Of a stretch of DNA of 64,000 bases, positions 48,191 through 60,479 are shown one piece after another; within the stretch, counting starts at the first letter, position 1, and the number at the start of each line of letters is the position of its first letter. This DNA comes from Butyriboletus loyo (Eukaryota > Basidiomycota > Agaricomycetes > Boletales > Boletaceae): positions 43,924-107,923 of the forward strand of contig JBBPSI010000077.1 of NCBI GenBank assembly GCA_038093515.1. The letters are read 5' to 3'. The notes under the pieces are model-generated. The model had not been told where the DNA came from. It made no database searches and worked only from the letters and a program-made list of their open reading frames with translations. The position numbers were made by a program, and so were the translations under genes.

Positions 48191-48441
48191 AGCTGTTACA
48201 GTTTTACCCCTAAGCGTACCCCGCCACTCGTTTTCCCACGCTCACGCGTCCCCGCCGCCCCCGCCATCTTGCGATGCCGCCCATCGCCCGCTCCCTAGTC
48301 ACCTAGTGGACGATATCCACTTCCCTGGTCGTTCCGCAAGTCTCAGTGTCGCTACACTGAGATAGCCCCTGTCTTGTCGCCCTGTCAGGCCGGACCTTCA
48401 GTTGAGCTGTTGCGTCCTTCAGTTCTTTGACCAATGACATT

Positions 48442-49066
48442 TGTTACATCATGTGACTAGCACGTGATTAGATTACGATGTGTCAGTACCTTCGTGTCGA
48501 GACCCGTATCCAAGGGCTCCACCATTCACACACCCCTTTGCCCTGTGGGCCACACCTCAAGGACATTGTCACTTCATCTTCTGACCTTCCTATTCGTTGA
48601 CGATGTCGCCACCTTGCCCGGAGCATCGCTCCCTCGTTACCGGCACTTTGCCACTCCACATTTCGCGGTTATGACTCGATGCGACTCATAACCCTTCACC
48701 CTCGCTGCCACGCACAGCTCGGTCTGTGCACCATATCTATTTAGTATATATACCAGCGTACTTAGGATAGTACGGCTTCTCTAGCTAATTCTATGCATCT
48801 ACCAAGTGCCTAGCAATCTAGCTTATACCCCATCTGCCGATAGAGCCAATAAGCCTCAGCTCGATCTCGTCTGGTCGCCACCATATGACATCTCGCCGAC
48901 ACTTGCTCTGCAGAAGCCCAATAGCGTCGTCTACGCGAGTCGGCCATCTTCCCGATTAGGCTCGAGCCCCTATTCAAGCGCTCGCTGCTAGTTGTTTCGC
49001 ACTCCAGCGTAACAGAAGCTGGTAGAGATAGAGTAGTGTTGAAGCCTATACGGTCACATGGTAACA
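48442..49066. mobile_element. Candidate solo LTR or short TIR element
   Basis: The block starts TGTTACATCATGTGAC and ends GTCACATGGTAACA, so its ends are imperfect inverted repeats (TGTTAC..CATGTGAC) with the TG...CA form of LTRs. A TATA-like run (TATATATACC) lies near 48,740, as in an LTR promoter. I could not find a matching target-site duplication, so the limits or the class may be wrong. Confidence 0.5.
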
Positions 49067-49421
49067 AGCTGACAGGCCAAAGACCCAACTGACCAATCAT
49101 ATCAAATATGTAGATCTAGTATATAAACTAGATAGTGGACTCTCAATATGATAACATGTATTTTTCGGAATTGACGCCTGGCAGGTCAGGGGAAGGCAGA
49201 GTAGTCTCAGACTTAACTATTGCTTAATTACCATTCTTATCACAGCTCAGAATAACTTCACATTAATAATCTACTCTGACTGCGGTTCCTCATGGCCTAG
49301 AAGAGTGCGGAGCTCCATTCGGTGGGTCCAGAAATGCCTTGCCTCTGTATCCAGCCTTGCTATTGCAGCAAGGTCCTGCTAGATAGCCCTCAGGCATTGC
49401 TCCTCCTCTCAATCCAACTGC
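49067..49421. other. Spacer before the KDZ gene end
   Basis: About 350 bases, AT-rich at the left. No gene is visible. It may include the 3' terminal part of the KDZ element. Confidence 0.35.
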
Positions 49422-52400
49422 TCATTTTGCTGCTTCACTAATGGGGAATCTTGGGGCCCCCACCGATTTTATCTGTGGGTCAGCAATTTCGGAAATGGCA
49501 TAATAATCATCACCTACTTGAAAGTATTCATCTGAGAGATCAGCAAATACACCCACATCGACTGCCCAAAATTCCTCATCCGCCTTGTCCATCATCCACC
49601 AATCATTGGCAAACTCATCCGCATGATTCAGACTCCACTCCGCAAGGAATGTCAGGATGTTGTTGATCATCTTGAATGCTTCAGGAGCCATATCCATCAG
49701 CTTGCTCTGCAGTTTATCAGTGCCTTTGAAGTGTTGATAAATGGCTTGACAGGCAGGAGATTGCACAGGAACAGTGAACCTAGTCATGTAAGTGCTTTGA
49801 AAAGCAAATAGACAGGCCTATATGGTGCAAGAGATCAGCATGGAAATCAACCTGAGGCTGGATGGGCTCACGAATTCCCGCTTGAGCGATGCTTCCCAGT
49901 GGCTGGGCCAGCTCTGAGCCTTCAGGCGGCAGCCTCAATGCGGCAGCTGAGATAATACATTGACCGCTGCAGAATGCTTTGTGTGACGGCAGGCATTGTG
50001 ATGGAGAAGGATTGGAGAGGCATCTGCCAGAAGGTCTGTCGGAAAGGAATGGCTGCGCGAGAGACTGATCCTTATAAGGAATGACAGGCACATTGTTTCC
50101 CTGATTTGGCAGTGCAGCACATTTTGTCAAAGTCAGAACACCACGGCTATGTAGAAATACATTGCATATATATTTAATGTCATGCAAGCCCCCTATTGCA
50201 TATCTTAACAGACTCGAATGAATCTTGACACTGATCCCGCAGCCTGCTGTATGTAGTGGCCTGTTGGGCAGCACAACATGCAGGCCTACACTCTCCCCTG
50301 GATCCACTTTCTGCCACCAGTTCCATCCATTGATCCACTTTCATGTCGAAGAAATTGGATGTCCATTGGAACTCTGCTGCAATAAGCTCTGCCTCTTTGT
50401 TCCAACAATCACAGGCGGCCTTAGCTCGAAACCAATTTATGTGATAGACTGTCAAGTTGCTTATCAACTTATATTTGGATGTTAAAATTGGAAAATTACA
50501 TTCCAACATCCAATTGTCCTCTTGTGCATCCCGCAGTATATCCAAGAGCCAAAACCAGGCAAGGTCTTCATTGTGGTGTCCACTGCCATTCAGATCTGAG
50601 ATTGCGGCAGTTATATTCAGGTCTGCCTCATTTAGGTCCTGATACCTTTCAAGGGTTTCATCATCCGCCCCCAGGGAAATCATGGCCTTGCAGCATTTCC
50701 TGTAAATAGCGGCGCGATGTGCGAGGGCAGCATCAACTGAATTGACCTTTCCCCAAGCTCTGGTGTTGGTGACCTGGCTTTTGGCATGGCAGACCTCTGT
50801 CCGAAAAAGAACAGCTTTGTCCGCCAGAGCCATTCAAATGGAATGGAGGGCATCATTTGCCTGACCTACCTGCAGCTGCAACTCCTGGTCAGCCAAGTTT
50901 TGCAGTCCAAATTCCTGCAATGCACCAGGTCCCAATGTGGATGGAAGGGGGAGGGTTGAGTGCCTCAGCGGTGGATGGAGGGTTGGATTGGGGGTTTCAT
51001 CCTCAGGATCATCCAGGTCACTTGGAGGTTCATCTGCATCTGAGTCACAGTCATTCTGAATGCAATCTCCGAGGTAGGGGGCTGAATCAGAGATGAATTG
51101 GGATATCTCAGCAGATAATTGATCAGACCGATGGGCAATGGCTAATTGCTGCACCTCTATTGCATGCGGCCCATACGTATGGCTGTCTTTGATAATTATA
51201 ACTTGCAATTCCTCAATATGGAGCCCATGGGAAAGCCAGGTTGCTGCACCCTGCGAAGTTGTTGGCCTATCCTGCTGCTTGGCTAGCAGGTCCAATTCGA
51301 CACTGCGGATGGTTTTGGCTAGCGGATAGATTAGCACTGCAAGATGAAATGCATTCAGCTACAGAGAAACCAACCTTTATTCATTTTGATTAGAAATACA
51401 TCCATGGCAGAAGGATCAGTCAAACAAGAATTTAATGCCTGCCAATATTGCTCCTGCCACATCCTGCACTCTGCTGCAGGAACAGTGGCATCTATATTGT
51501 CAAATTTCCTGCAGGCATCCACAGCAGACTGACAAGCCAGCTTGAGCTTCCCTGCCAGATTTATCCCTGGTGAAGAGTTGGTTAGATGTTTCAAAGGCTG
51601 AATGCAGTCGGGATTGATGATGCTCACCCATTTGAATCATTTTCATGAAGTTGGAGTCATTCATCTGAAAGTCAATGAGCTCTTGACGATGCAGGGATGA
51701 CATTCCGCAGGTGGATCCAAGGATTATATTAAGGATAGACCAGAGGGTTTCAATGATCTCCCCATCAATCCACCCCACCCCTTCAATAAAAAGTGGGGCA
51801 TATCGCAGGAAGCATTGAGGTTGGTGGCCATGTACATGCCATATTCCAATTCCCGGAACTATTTCAAAACCTGCAGAGATATCAATAAAGGTGTTATTGC
51901 TAACTCTTTGTCGCAGCTTCTTCATATAGGTGCAATGTATGTCATAGAAGCTGATGATGCGGCGGATGCCTTCCATGTTGTACTTGAGGGCATTGGCAAG
52001 GGAGTAATCCATATTGACTTGTCTGCTGAAAGGTCAAGTGAGGGAGGGGCGCTTCAAGATCAATTACCTACTGCTCTCCCTTTTGGAAATCAACCGCGGA
52101 ATGTGGGATGAAGCAACCATGCTGCGCACAGGTGGTCACCCCTATTCCGGTTGCTTCAAGTCTCCCACAGCTGGTATTGGCTTGATTGATTGCCCTGTGG
52201 TTGTTGCAAGCAGACCACTGTTTTGGTCAGAGGAAGACATGTAAGCAGGGAATTCGAGCTGATAGCCTGGTGACATACCTCTAGCAGATGGTGTGTGGCT
52301 GCAAGATAGGCCTGATAAGGGCTGTGGGTGACTGTGAAGCCCCACCCATCCATGAGCCAAACCTGATCTCCTGCCCGCCTATCATGCAAGTGTTCCGCTT

Positions 52401-53776
52401 TGAAATTCCCATGCATGATAACTGTACGGCTGTATTTTGAGCTGTTACAACCCTCACATCAGATTATTCCTTACCCTCCATTCACAGAAACCAACTCACT
52501 CTGATAGATCATCATATTCAGTAGGATGTACATTAATTCCAGGCTGTGGACAGGCGGGACAGAATAGGGCAAGATCTCCAGGCTGTGGCAGATCCTGGTG
52601 GTGGCCAAAACCGCCCCACTTCATAAGCTTGAGCAGCCGCCATTTTCGGGATACTCACAACAGATCCCTATACCTGTCCTGGGGGGCCATGAATGCCTGC
52701 CAACTCATGGTGGAGATGATGTAACTCACTGTGACAAGATGGGGGAAAATATTGGATGTGATCCTGTGGAGCTTACTATAATAGTTGCTTGCTGATGTTC
52801 CACATTCCAGATTATCTCAGATAAAATCATCCAGGACAGAGAAGGTGAAGGTGGTCCTGGGGTTGTCAATTGTGGATGGAAAGAGCCTTGCCTGAAGGAG
52901 CTGGATGTGGCATGCTGCGGATTGTGGACAGGCACAGTAGTTGACAGAGACAAAATGGATTCCGCTGACATCTATGACTGTAAGGTAGTCTGACCTGGGC
53001 AGAGGTTTCAAATAGGCAGGAATGTCTCCTGATGGTTCATCCTCAAATTCCGCATCCTCCATTTGAATTGGAATGTCATTTTCTGAGCCTGCGGCCGGCC
53101 CACTGATTGGGCAGGGATGTCCACCATGGCCAAGATGGATTTCAAGGCCAGCCTGCAGGTCATCAGTGAGTTGAGTGGAATATTGGAGATGAGACTCACA
53201 AGGTGGAGTGATGAGGTCTCAAACAAAGACCCTGTCCACTGCTCAATCCTATGAAATGGAAGATGCCTGTGCTGGGCTCTGCAACAGAGGGTGCAACAAA
53301 GGGGTTGTCCAAAGCAATCAGAGCATCTATATATGCCATCCCCCTCACATATTGAGCATTTCCTAGGGTCAGGTGGGGCTTCCATATCAAGTAGGATTTT
53401 CAAATACAGATCTTTGCTATTGACCCACTGGCGGAGATAATCATTCTGGGTCTTTTGAGAATGATGAGCTATAGGGATTTCTATGTAATGGGAAATAAAC
53501 CTTGGTAGGGAGTCTGAGCCTTGGTATGAACTCAAAGTCTTGGATCCCATCATCAAACTCTGGGTTACCATCAAAGACAGGGGGTATTGCAGCATTGGAG
53601 GTGGAGGGAGTAGGCTTTATTGGGGAAGAGGGTGTGGAGCGAGATTTCTTTCTAGATGGAGTTTCTATGGCATTGCTGATTGGAAGCAAAGAGGTTTTGG
53701 ATCCTCTAGTGGACTGCTTGGTTTCCCAAGTGACCCAAGTGACCTTCTTTGAATGTTTTATTGGTTTACCCTTCAT
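49422..53776 (-). mobile_element. KDZ (Kyakuja-Dileera-Zisupton) transposase gene with CxC2 cysteine cluster
   Basis: A multi-exon transposase read right to left. The N-terminal part is basic and Ser-rich. A cysteine cluster follows near 53,340-53,230 (CSICEGDGIYRCSDCFGQPL then CCTLCCRAQHRHLPFH), the CxC2-like motif found in front of KDZ domains. Next are YLTVIDVSGIHFVSVNYCAC and, near 52,190-52,050, GVTTCAQHGCFIP. The catalytic block near 52,010-51,650 reads MDYSLANALKYNMEGI, FYDIHCTYMKKL, GIWHVHGHQPQCF, IDGEIIETLWSILNI and HRQELIDFQMNDSNFMKMI. Exon joins I checked keep the frame, so the copy may be nearly intact. C-terminal parts extend to 49,422. CpG is low but not absent. The ends of the element are not visible to me. 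Confidence 0.85.
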
Positions 53777-54023
53777 GTTTAGAAGGTTTTGGAGCTCAAG
53801 ATGAGGTATTCACTCTGTGTGCAGATGCTGTATGAAGCTCTTGCACCATAGAGGTGACTAACATGTTGCTGTAATGTGTTGGCATCACATCAAGGGTCTG
53901 TCAGGGTCGGCAATGTGGGGCTAGAACATCTTAGACATATTTACACCACATAACTGTATTGAATTACGGAAAAGTATGACAGGGAGAATTCCATCAGAAG
54001 CGGGACATGGGTTGTCAGGATAG

Positions 54024-56356
54024 ATGGTATGTCAGAAGGAAATACAACAGACTCCATCTGTCATCCCAATCCACAACTCTACCTCATCCACTATGGCCTC
54101 CATCATCTTTCATGAAGACTTTGATATGAATTCATCATCATCAGAAGCTGACTGTGATTACTTGCCTGAGGTGGAGGAAAGCTCAAGCGAATCCGAATTG
54201 GGTGTGGACAGCGATTCGGAAGGTGGGGAAGAAGAGTCCAAGATTGAGGGGGGCTCCAGTTCATCTGAGCCTTCTTCCGACCATGATTTGGAAGGAGAGG
54301 AAGAAGAAGACCCGATCTGCTCCTTTTGTATGAAGGTCTCTGTGGAAGAACTGAAGGTCCTTAGCAATGCGAAGGCACAATGGATGAGCCTGAAAGGGAG
54401 AGCAAGGAAACAGTTGTTGGCCCAAATATCTCGCCAACTTCATCAACTGCCTTCCTTGAAGGACTTGGAGGGCCTTTCATGGGCGGCCAGAGAAAAGGTA
54501 AGCTCTTTGATTCCATCCAATAAATCAAACTTGACCATAAACATTCATAGGCATACAAAACATGGTTGTATAACCAATGTTGAGGTGGGGCTAATCATAG
54601 CCGCATCAAGGTTGGCCGCTCCTGGACTGCCAAGTCAGTATTGCAAGAGCAGAAAAAAGAGGACATCAATAAGATAATTACACAGCGGTATTAAAAGACG
54701 TTGGGGACTGCGGACGCACTGTCCCATTATCAGAAGGTGGTGCATGAAATGATGAAGGAGCTGACTCAGGAGGAGCTGGAAGAGGCAGAGGAAACGGCGG
54801 TGGAGTGGAATCTGGAGAGGGGCCCGCCAGACGAGGTGAAGGCCAGGTGAGTTCTGTGGCATCATGCAACATCAGCAGGGGCTGACAAAACCCTAGGAAT
54901 ACAGCCTGCTATGGTGGAGATCTTTTCTGCAAGTTTGCATATGAAATGTGGTGGGCATGTGGAATGCGGCTGGTGATGCTGGCAGGATGGAAGAATGAGA
55001 AGGGAGAGAAGGTTACTGCAGTGTAAGTCTTAGACTCTGTTTCCCTGGTAATTGCTGACGATTTCTAGGAGTGATGTCAATGAGGAGATCCATGGCGGAC
55101 AGGCTTTCGAAGGAATCTCAAAGGTCACCTCCTGCTGGGAGAGCTTCATCAGAGAGTCACTCAGAGTTGCAGAGGAGGATGAGGAAAGTGAGGGCAATTC
55201 CGACGACAGCTCTCATGATGAGGTACTGCGAAAGAAAACGAAACACCGGCGGGCAGCGAAGGCAGACCATGTCTCTGCTATAACCTGCAGAGATGGGTCG
55301 ATATGGATTGGAGCCTTGGACAATGTCTCAAGGGGTGGCCTTCAATCTATGGTTTGCAGATTTCTGACAGCTCATTACCATAAGCCCGCTTGCCATGACT
55401 TTATGGAAGGTTCACTGATGCCTATGAAAGGAAAAGCCTGTGGTCGGCCCTCTGCTAATGCTCCATTCAAGAGGCTGCCCACCCGTGCACATGAGCTCAT
55501 CATGGAGGTGCATCTCCCCCCAGACTTCAAATTCCCCGACGACCCCAGCCATATGAGAACTGCGGAGCCATTGCGCTTCCTCTGCCTGATTCAAGAATGC
55601 CAGACAAGCCACCCCCAGGATGTATTTGAATTTCACCATTGGCTGGATGAGTCAGGAGAGCTGCAGGAGAGCATGGTGCAAGGCAGTGAGGAGGTGGTGG
55701 TGAATGATGGGGATGACACAGGGAAGGAGGTAGGGAGTGGGGCGGGCCCCCAAGCAGGGGTGTCTAGGATGGCTCCTAGAGGGGAAAAGCGCCCCTGCAA
55801 TTCCCGCCCGCAAATTACCGCTGCAGCAGATAATTCCCCTCCACCTGCTGCAGCAGGCAGGGGTATTCTCAGGGGTTGGCAGTCAATGGCATCAGAGCCA
55901 TCAGCGGGGGCAGCAGACCCTCCACTGAAGCCTGCAACTGCATATCCTGAGGTGAACGTTGGAAGGAGCAGGAAAGCAGTTGCTGCATCCACCAAGCATA
56001 AGGTGGCCAATGTTAAACATCCAGGGGCATTGACATCAGCCCCTAAGCAGCAACAAGTGGTGCAAGTACTGCCAATCACCCAAGGGGGCAGTTCTGCCAC
56101 AGAACCAGCTGCGAGGCCTTCCTGCAAGAGGAAAACTGCACATCAGCTGCAATTGGAAGACTCAGTCGGAGATGTGGTGGAACGATACACCTCCCTGCCC
56201 AGGCCCACAACCCCGCCAATTGCCAAATGGCAGAGGATATCCACAGAGGATACAGTGGTGCGTAAGTTATCATGTGCCCACAAGGCACCGATCCCTGTTG
56301 ATGTAGAGGTCGAAACACCAGTGAAAAGGGGGTCAAAAAGGTGGAACATCTGCTAA
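54024..56356 (+). pseudogene. KDZ-neighbour accessory gene, broken by two C-to-T stops
   Basis: A four-exon gene transcribed away from the KDZ gene. Exon 1 (54,024-54,497) is acidic and Ser-rich, with ICSFCMKVSVEELKVL and the end LEGLSWAAREK. Exon 2 (54,551-54,846) begins AYKTWLYNQ and holds in-frame TGA at 54,581-54,583 and TAA at 54,692-54,694; both fit C-to-T changes (CGA, CAA). Then YQKVVHEMMKELTQEELEEA leads on, exon 3 has CKFAYEMWWACGMRLVMLAG, and exon 4 (from about 55,070) carries a 430-residue open frame with a disordered C-terminus. Related proteins are highly repeated in Agaricomycete genomes; their function is not known to me. A later start at MASIIFHEDFD (about 54,093) is possible. 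Confidence 0.62.
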
Positions 56357-56511
56357 ACTAACCATCCCCTAGTACATACATACATAGGCTTGGTTAGAAT
56401 TCTTGTAGCATATGGGCCTGTTGCCCTCATCCTTATAATTAGATTTTTTTATAATTATTCTGACTGTGAATGGATTCAGAAAATGAATATATACAAGGTA
56501 AAAAGCTACTT

Positions 56512-58783
56512 CTACATGTCCCTGCCCAGGTATACATTGCTATCTACCACCTCCATCCTCTCCTCAGGCAGACCTGTAATTCCTTCCTCCTCCTGACATC
56601 CCGTGGCATTGTCTTCTGTGACCTCCATCCGCTCCTCCCACTCTTCCATTTCCCCAGCCGCATCAGCAGGAGGCTTACCTTCCCCATCCTCTGGGATCAC
56701 ATCCTCTCCCTGCACCTCCTCTCCCTCCTTCCCTGCCGATGACTCCGCCTCATCCTCCGTTGCTGCATTGAGCGACTCGATTGGCGGGTATGATGCAGCC
56801 CACAGCGCTTGGGGTGCTTCTGATGAAGGGGGTGGTGGTGCTGGCGGGCTGCATTGGCAAGGCTCCTGCTTGCTCTGGCAGGGTGTGGAGGAGCCCATGG
56901 TGGAGCCATGAGATATGGTGCCGCCTGGCAGGGGCATCCCACAGGGTGGTGATGTTGGTGGCGCTGCAGCTGTCGCTTCCGGTGGGGATTGAGGTGCTGT
57001 TGGGGTGGTGGGGGCGGACCATTCTGGGGTGGCAGATGGGATGCTGGCGGAGATTTGCAGGGCATGTCGTCAGGCTTGTTCGACGACATGCCCCAGGGAG
57101 AGGAACCCCTGCTCCAGGACGTGTACCCGCTTGTCAAAGTCAATCTGCAGGGCACGGTGTGCCGCCTGCAGGGCCACAAACTCCTCACGGAGTTGCGCAT
57201 GCTCCACCTGTGAAACGAGCGGAGACCCATCGACGCCATAGGAGGGCCCAGGGCAAAGCTCCAAGTTCCTACCTACAGCCGCAGCGGAGGCACCTGAGCT
57301 GGGCAGGGCAAGGGGAGGGGAAGCGAGCCCTTCTTCCACTGCAATGGAAGGAGGTGGGCAAGGGCAAGGGTGGGGTGCAGTAGCCTTGCTGCCAGGGTGC
57401 TTGGGTTGGGGTGGAGGTGGGGGGGGGATTGTGGAGGTAGACGCTGCTGCAGACATCTGAGGAAATGCTACAAAAATCAGTGTATAGATCACAGTGCATA
57501 GAATAGAATACTCACCTTTTGCCCTGGGAAGGGCACAGATGACCACCATCGGTAGGCCACTGCTTCACTGGCCTTGGGGGGGCAGGGATTGTTGCTGTGT
57601 TTGAGGGTGGTGCGCCGGTATGTGGATGCTGGGGGGCGGTCCCTGCGGTGGAGGAATCCTGGGCCTTGACTGCAACCTTGTGCGCATTCGCTTCATCAGC
57701 CAGGATGATTCTGACCACCCCCTCGCTGCATGTCTGGCCTCCTCCGATGGCAGCATGGGCGATCTTGCTGGGCAGGAAGAGGAATCTGCCGCCACCGGGC
57801 CCCCCATATGGCTACACCGCTTCTTGCATTGGTGGCAGGTTCCACAGGTGCCCTTGGCATTGGGGACACACTCCACCCCAACCTGCATGCATTCCTCACA
57901 TGCGTTCGGCAGCTGGGAGGGTGGGGGCAACTTGAACGCCTTCACGGTGAATTGCCTCCTTCTTGTCTGCTTGGACAGTGTGGTGGGTATGGGTTATGGG
58001 GAGGTGGACGCCGATGTGGTATTGATGGAGGGTGAGGTGCTGGGCAGGGGCACTGAGCTGGTGGTGTAGGTGAGGGTGGGAGATGGGGTGTTAGCAGGCC
58101 TGTCCTGACTGGCGGCGTCGTTGCTTTTGCGATCCTCTGCATCCGCCGTCAAGATGATCCTCAGGTATGGTCTGGATGCCCCTGCCCTGTCCGCCTGCCG
58201 CTGAAGGGGTCGCCTGCATTCTTCCTCTTCCGCCACTGGATTTGCCTTCCTCTTCCCCTTCACAACCTGCTTCTGGCACTGAACATCTTCCTCCTCATCC
58301 TCCTCCGCATCCTCCTCTGCATCCTTATTGCCCCTCCGCTCATCCTCCACATCCTCCAGGTCGTCCCATGGGCTTCGGCTTCACCTGCACATGACCCCTT
58401 CTGACCAATGACCAACCATACTCACTTCTTGGCCCACCCCTGCTACCTTCTGCCTGTCTCCAAGGGTGCACATTGAGCTCCTCAGGATCCTGCCACACAA
58501 TCTGATGCCAATTGGGCCACTCTGTGGGATTACATCTCCAGAACATGTCGACCGTGACCAGAAGTGGTGGTACCTCAGCCACCTCATCGATGACCGCCAT
58601 TGCCATGTCCTTGAATTTATTAGTCACCATGTACATCCACCAAATACTTATATCACTCACCATACTGCTCTCGATTGCCTCAACCGCCCTGTTCCAATTG
58701 TCCTGGCCACCTGCGCTGACATATTCCCTGATGGCTTGGGAGATCTGAGAACTTGCATTTTCGAGGATTTGATCCGCTGACAT
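56512..58783 (-). CDS. Cys-cluster, low-complexity protein of repeat-associated type
   Basis: A minus-strand multi-exon gene. The start at 58,781-58,783 gives MSADQILENASSQISQAIRE. The next exon has PPLLVTVDMFWRCNPTEWPN and KPKPMGRP. A strongly acidic/basic stretch (KDAEEDAEEDEEEDVQ, KGKRKANPVAEEEECRRP) follows, then a cysteine block near 57,890 of the form CEECMQVGVECVP...CGTCHQCKKRCS, probably metal-binding. Next comes a coiled-coil-like LREEFVALQAAHRALQIDF and a Pro/Glu-rich end at 56,512. Such CxxC plus K..C proteins are common multicopy families in Agaricomycetes, often near transposons. I do not know a function, and I did not verify every intron. Confidence 0.5.
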
Positions 58784-59056
58784 CTTGAGTATTTGAGAGG
58801 GAATTAGAGATGATGGGGGTGGAGCGATGTGTGATGGCCTGATATAATGAGGAAAATGTTCAATGTCCAGATTCCCACGCATCCACATGTTTTGAAATCC
58901 ACCAACCCCAAATGGGTAATCATTAATTCATTGTTGTCTTAGCTGCACTCTGCACCTCAGTCTCGCTTCAATACAACCCGCCCAACCACCATGAGCCCCG
59001 CACCTTTCCCACAGAAAGATTGTGAATCCCCACCGATGGAGGGCAGGCACCGCTGA

Positions 59057-60388
59057 GTGCGTTTCGTCAACTCTCGTAAGTTCCATGCAAAGTATGCATA
59101 TGGACATTCACCCTTTACAGCTGAGGTGTTCCACATCCCCCGAGAAGAGGCATCCCCATTCGCTGCTTCAGATGGGTGGGACGATCTCGCGGGAGTTGTC
59201 ATTCCACCGCCACCCCCGCTGCTTCTCACCCCCCGCCACAGCTCGCAGAACCCACTGGCGGGCTTGGTTATCCCTCCGCCACCTCCGCTCTGCACCGCTG
59301 CCCGCCGCCCTTCTGACACCCTTGCTGGCATCTTCATACCGCCGCCACCTCTACCTCCAGCCACTGCCCACAATGAGTCCAACCCTCTCTCTGGCCTCAA
59401 TATTCCCCCACTGCTAATGCTCCCCCCTTCTGCTGCCCCCCAAATCATTATTCCCACCAGGACCGCCATTCCCACGCCACCTCCCCGCCCCACTGCAGCC
59501 CCCCACCCTTCAAACCCCCTCTCTGCCATCTTAATTCCACCGCCACCACTGCCCTTTCCCATCGCCGTGTCCCGCTCTGCAGATGCCCTCGCCAACATCT
59601 TCATTCCCCCGCCTCTACCTGTTCCTGCATCCTCACGCACCCTCATGGGCATCTCCCATCTCCAACCCCCGCTGCCTCCTGCCTTGGTCACCGCCCCCTC
59701 AGCTGCTGCACAAAATCCTGGCAGTCTTGCTCATGAAGACTCCATGGATGTGGACCTACCTGGTAAGTGCCCCCCTGCATTCCCCCATGCCTCGTATTGA
59801 TGACCTTTCTGTGGTCTTCAAGACCCTCCTCCTGCCCCTCAAAATGCCAACCCTGCCCCCTCAGCCTTCGCCAGGTACCAGCGCCCGCTCCAGGCAGAAT
59901 TCCCACCCCACATTCTGGAGCTGCGGGCCTTCAACCAGCGCGAAAATCAGTGGATGCTAATGGAGCACCACTGCAGATCCCTTGGTAAGCATGTCGCTGC
60001 CTATTCTTCCATTCATCCAACTAATACATCCATTTCCAGCCCCTGAGGAGAATGCAACCGCACTTAGGCTGCTTCAGATGGAAGGGTTCCCTGGCTTGGA
60101 ACATTTCACTTTGGGTAAGGAGGATTTCTCCACACCCTAACCCTTCTTCATTCTTACATTCATGCAGAAGCCTTGGGTGCCTTCTCAATTCCTCAAGAGA
60201 ATCCTCTCCCCACCACTACATGTGAAGCACAGCGGCTCGATGCCCCTATTGAAAGGGTCATACGGAGGTATGAATCCTTGTTCTTGCAAGCATGTGGTCA
60301 GCGGCACAGGGCAGTGGCAAGGGTATTGACAGAGCTACAGAGGTTGGAGGCTATTCAGGCTGAAAGAGATAGGGTAAATGGGATCTAA
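59057..60388 (+). CDS. Protein with 22-residue proline-rich tandem repeats
   Basis: The first exon (from about 59,057 to 59,761) reads RKFHAKYAYGHSPFTAEVFH, then about six degenerate repeats of roughly 22 residues with the core NPLAGLVIPPPPPL (variants DDLAGVVIPPPPP, DTLAGIFIPPPPL, NPLSAILIPPPPL, DALANIFIPPPLP). After a GTAAGT donor, further exons read ARYQRPLQAEFPPHILELRA, then APEENATALRLLQMEGFPGL, and a final exon with the helical LDAPIERVIRRYESLFLQAC. The stop is at 60,386-60,388. I do not recognise the family. Poly-proline repeats suggest a scaffold or binding role for SH3- or profilin-like partners, but that is inference. The start codon is uncertain. Confidence 0.5.
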
Positions 60389-60479
60389 ATGTACATGTAC
60401 TAAACTATTGACATAACTCCTAAAATTGAAATTGGGGCCCAATATTTACCACTTAGTAGACCCTCCCATTGTTAGCTCA

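Noticed and set aside
58957..59691. A long Gly-rich minus-strand frame
   Set aside because: It is the antisense shadow of the proline-repeat gene: GGN is the complement of CCN codons.
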